NCBI GenBank assembly: GCA_038250675.1
Contig: JBBSCB010000009.1
Span: 38,547-102,546, forward strand
Length of the DNA stretch: 64,000 nucleotides
Direction of reading: 5' to 3'
Origin: JAICUF01 sp038250675
GTDB taxonomy: Bacteria > Gemmatimonadota > Gemmatimonadetes > Gemmatimonadales > GWC2-71-9
Of the stretch, positions 63,001 through 64,000 are shown piece after piece (the stretch's first letter is position 1; each line of letters starts with the position of its first letter). The notes below the pieces were generated by a model. It was given only the letters and a program-made list of their open reading frames with translations, had not been told where the DNA came from and ran no database searches. Position numbers and translations under genes: made by a program.

Positions 63001-63134
63001 TCCTTGAGCGTGGCCTCGTCGAAGCCCGTGAGCCGCGCCTCGTGCTCCCGGATCTGCTCCAGGACCGGCTGCAGCCGCTTCACTTCCCGTGCGTGCCGGT
63101 TCCCCAGCACCGTCGTCATCAATTTCTTTAGCAT
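60009..63134 (-). CDS. secA: Protein translocase subunit SecA
   Basis: A 1041-residue ATPase motor of Sec secretion. Walker A is EMATGEGKTLVATL (157-170), and DEVDSILIDEARTPLIISG carries the Walker B and PPXD boundary. The second nucleotide domain has MAGRGTDIKLGRDLDLTRAE and GRSGRQGDPG. The C-terminal zinc finger DPCPCGSGRKYKKCHG is intact, which recruits SecB/ribosomes. It is about 140 residues longer than E. coli SecA, with extra sequence within the region 300-460. It overlaps the end of nadD by seven bases. Confidence 0.97.
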   Translation of the reverse strand: MLKKLMTTVLGNRHAREVKRLQPVLEQIREHEARLTGFDEATLKDQTRSFRERLAERTREVSTELAEVRDAKHGCADPVERDRLEARFHALQAEHKKQLAAGLDELLPEAFATVREACRRLMGTTVDVTGRELVWDMVPYDVQLIGGIVLHRGRIAEMATGEGKTLVATLPLYLNALAGRGAHLVTVNNYLARRDSQWMGHVFRFLGLTVACLDDTEPSSLERREAYLSDITYGTNNEFGFDYLRDNMVISLEQRVQREHAYAIIDEVDSILIDEARTPLIISGPAGNDGDEQYQQYNRLVLELVRKQGSVVNALLGDAERLLQEPKTRSDAALNLYQAQLGMPKNKKLLKLLNETGVKQMVQRMELDSIADRKLPMKQQKMRDIEETLYFVLDEKGHSVHLTDRGAEAMSPQDPGLFLVPDISEEVHRLEQDPDLTPAERNTRRREVEAEYASKSEKLHIIHKLLQAHALYEKEVDYLVQEGQVLIVDEFTGRVMAGRRWADGLHQAVEAKENVQVKGETQTFATITIQNYFRMYDKIAGMTGTAETEETEFYQIYGLDVGVIPTHRPICRRDQPDRIYKTRKEKHDAILNEIERLHGLGLPVLIGTVNVDVSETLSRQLKRRGLPHEVLNAKYHQREAEIVAGAGQTGAIVIATNMAGRGTDIKLGRDLDLTRAEAGLQIIGTERHESRRIDRQLRGRSGRQGDPGQSVFFLSLEDDLMRLFGSDRIAAWMDKGGAEEGEVITGGLVTRAIEQAQKRVELQNFQSRKRLLEYDDVMNQQREVVYSLRLFALERGEELKAEARRMIGGALERQVKHFLVGTDNPAEYDRGGLREALVMQYLVSAETLVDSVATPTLDSMVDAVRAEGEATFRRKIEYLGDFGRTIHVADVDTQVLSQVMLNALDEKWKDHLYDLDQLRNAIQYRAYGQLDPLVEYKKEAYEMFEDLMRDIQSTFTERFLKIQVSAEPDARRMPPPPPAPAGPDDLFTGPAPRPAVRPALAVASSLGRLDAGSASVPEVGRNDPCPCGSGRKYKKCHGGGR

Positions 63135-63709
63135 ACGTCACTCAAATATAGGCGGTGCATGGCGATATAGTCGGCCACGGCATCCGGAACCCAGTAGCGT
63201 ACCGGCCGCCCGGCGCGAACCCGCTCGCGCACGGCGGTGGCGGAAACTTCGATCGCCGGCACCGGCACCGCGCGCCAGATGGTCGGCCCCTCGATGCGCG
63301 CCGCACCGGGCCGGGCAAAGACCGCCACCCTCGCCAGCCTCAGCAGTTCCTCGGGCTCGCGCCAGAGGTGGAGCTCGGCGGCCGCGTCGGCCCCCAGCAG
63401 CACGACGAATTCGTTCCCCGGCTCGCGCGCAGTGAGCGTCCGGAGCGTCTCGACGGTATACGACGGCCCGTCCCGGTCGAGTTCGGCCGTCTCCATCGCA
63501 AAGCCGGCTGAACCCTCGATCGCCAGGCGGACCATTTCGGCTCGATGGGCCGCGGACGCCTGGTGGCGGCCCGCCTTCAACGGCTGCTCACGCGCGGGCA
63601 CAACGCGAAGCTCCGCCAGGCCGAGGGCCTCGGCGGCGGTACGCGCGACGATGAGATGACCGTGGTGGATCGGGTCGAACGACCCGCCAAGGAGGCCGAT
63701 CAGACTCAC
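63128..63709 (-). CDS. nadD: Nicotinate-nucleotide adenylyltransferase
   Basis: A 193-residue nucleotidyltransferase that makes nicotinate adenine dinucleotide in NAD synthesis. The GGSFDPIHHGHLIVA motif (8-22) and the second signature EVSATAVRERVRAG near 160-174 are present. The GTG start overlaps the BamD-like gene stop (GTGA), and the stop overlaps secA. The TATATT box that may drive secA lies inside its last codons. Confidence 0.95.
   Translation of the reverse strand: MSLIGLLGGSFDPIHHGHLIVARTAAEALGLAELRVVPAREQPLKAGRHQASAAHRAEMVRLAIEGSAGFAMETAELDRDGPSYTVETLRTLTAREPGNEFVVLLGADAAAELHLWREPEELLRLARVAVFARPGAARIEGPTIWRAVPVPAIEVSATAVRERVRAGRPVRYWVPDAVADYIAMHRLYLSDVC
63145..63150 (-). promoter_or_regulatory. 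TATATT -10 box of secA
   Basis: Minus-strand TATATTTG inside the last codons of nadD, ten bases before the secA ATG at 63134. If used, the leader would be about four bases. It is the eighth occurrence of this hexamer in front of a gene. Confidence 0.4.
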
Positions 63710-64000
63710 GTAGGGGGTGCCGGCGGTGTCTCCACCAAGGCCGCGGGCGGCGCGACGCCCGCGCAGCTCTTCAGCGCGTCCTGCGCGTCCGGGTGGTATT
63801 TGCGGAGATAGCCGCAGGCTTCCTGCATGTCCTCCTGGTAGCCGAGTGCACGGTAGGCCTGGACCAGTTTGGACAGCGCCTCGGGGACCACCTCGGCGCG
63901 GGGATAGTTGACGACCAGATCCTTGAGATACAGAATCGCCGAATCGTACGCCTTGAGCCGGAGGTAGTACTGCGCCGACTTGTACTGCTTGAATGCGAAC
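63706..64000 (-). CDS. BamD-like outer-membrane assembly lipoprotein (C-terminal part)
   Basis: Only the last 97 residues are in the window; the gene continues beyond 64000. The visible part has TPR-like helices YKSAQYYLRLKAYDSAILYL and FLVVNYPR-type VVNYPRAEVVPEALSKLVQA, typical of BamD/ComL, which assembles outer-membrane proteins with BamA. It ends with a Pro/Ala tail. Its stop overlaps the nadD start. A generic TPR lipoprotein is the alternative. Confidence 0.75.
   Translation of the reverse strand, partial: FAFKQYKSAQYYLRLKAYDSAILYLKDLVVNYPRAEVVPEALSKLVQAYRALGYQEDMQEACGYLRKYHPDAQDALKSCAGVAPPAALVETPPAPPT

Overview
The window is very GC-rich bacterial chromosome with many GTG starts and densely overlapping genes. 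Gene content (Tol-Pal, LptD, BamD, TatC, Wza-like exporter) indicates a diderm. The gene families and their order suggest a Gemmatimonadota member, but this is inference from style and content because no rRNA marker is present. I find no rRNA, tRNA, CRISPR array, insertion sequence or phage gene. All genes lie on the minus strand except three: a glycosyltransferase, the polysaccharide exporter and a PpiD-like chaperone.

Region 1 (1-10833) is an exopolysaccharide locus. It holds a DegT aminotransferase, a GT4 glycosyltransferase, a hexapeptide acyltransferase, a Gfo/Idh dehydrogenase and an initiating sugar-phosphate transferase in one minus-strand run. A second GT4 gene and a divergent pair (a third GT and a six-SLBB Wza-like exporter) follow. 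The dehydrogenase, aminotransferase and acyltransferase resemble WbpB, WbpE and WbpD, which make 2,3-diacetamido uronic acids.

Region 2 (10844-23790) holds hflX and an LEA-type lipoprotein gene. Next is an overlapping run alaS - small ORF - cpsB-like phosphatase - SDR - asparaginase - tRNA nucleotidyltransferase - ZIP - rarA, and then recA-recX and yraN.

Region 3 (23872-33946) is a tight nine-gene unit read from a TPR protein to ftsK: tpr, aroQ, M24 peptidase, efp, accB, pilT-like, accC, comB, ftsK. Divergent from it is ppiD, closed by a perfect hairpin terminator.

Region 4 (36062-41686) reads tpr, polyprenyl synthase, DUF4321 and tatA, with an isolated histidine ammonia-lyase upstream.

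Region 5 (41708-50749) is the envelope operon: epimerase, tolQ, tolR, tolA/tonB, tolB, pal, cpoB, then one uninterrupted reading frame that encodes TatC followed by LptD. This tatC::lptD frame is the most striking object in the window. The LptD signal peptide, with its cleavage site, sits directly after the last TatC helix, so the product may be a polyprotein cut by signal peptidase.

Region 6 (50930-64000) holds a LysM protein, ssb, the uvrB-tsaE-tsaB-rimI run, radC-rel-EVE, and bamD(partial)-nadD-secA.

A recurrent TATATT box lies at gene fronts. At alaS and uvrB it is exactly six bases before the ATG, which predicts leaderless mRNAs. hflX lacks any usual start codon for its conserved N-terminus. 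The longest stretch without a gene is 288 bases (52133-52420), where I see only the ssb terminator and presumably the lysM promoter.
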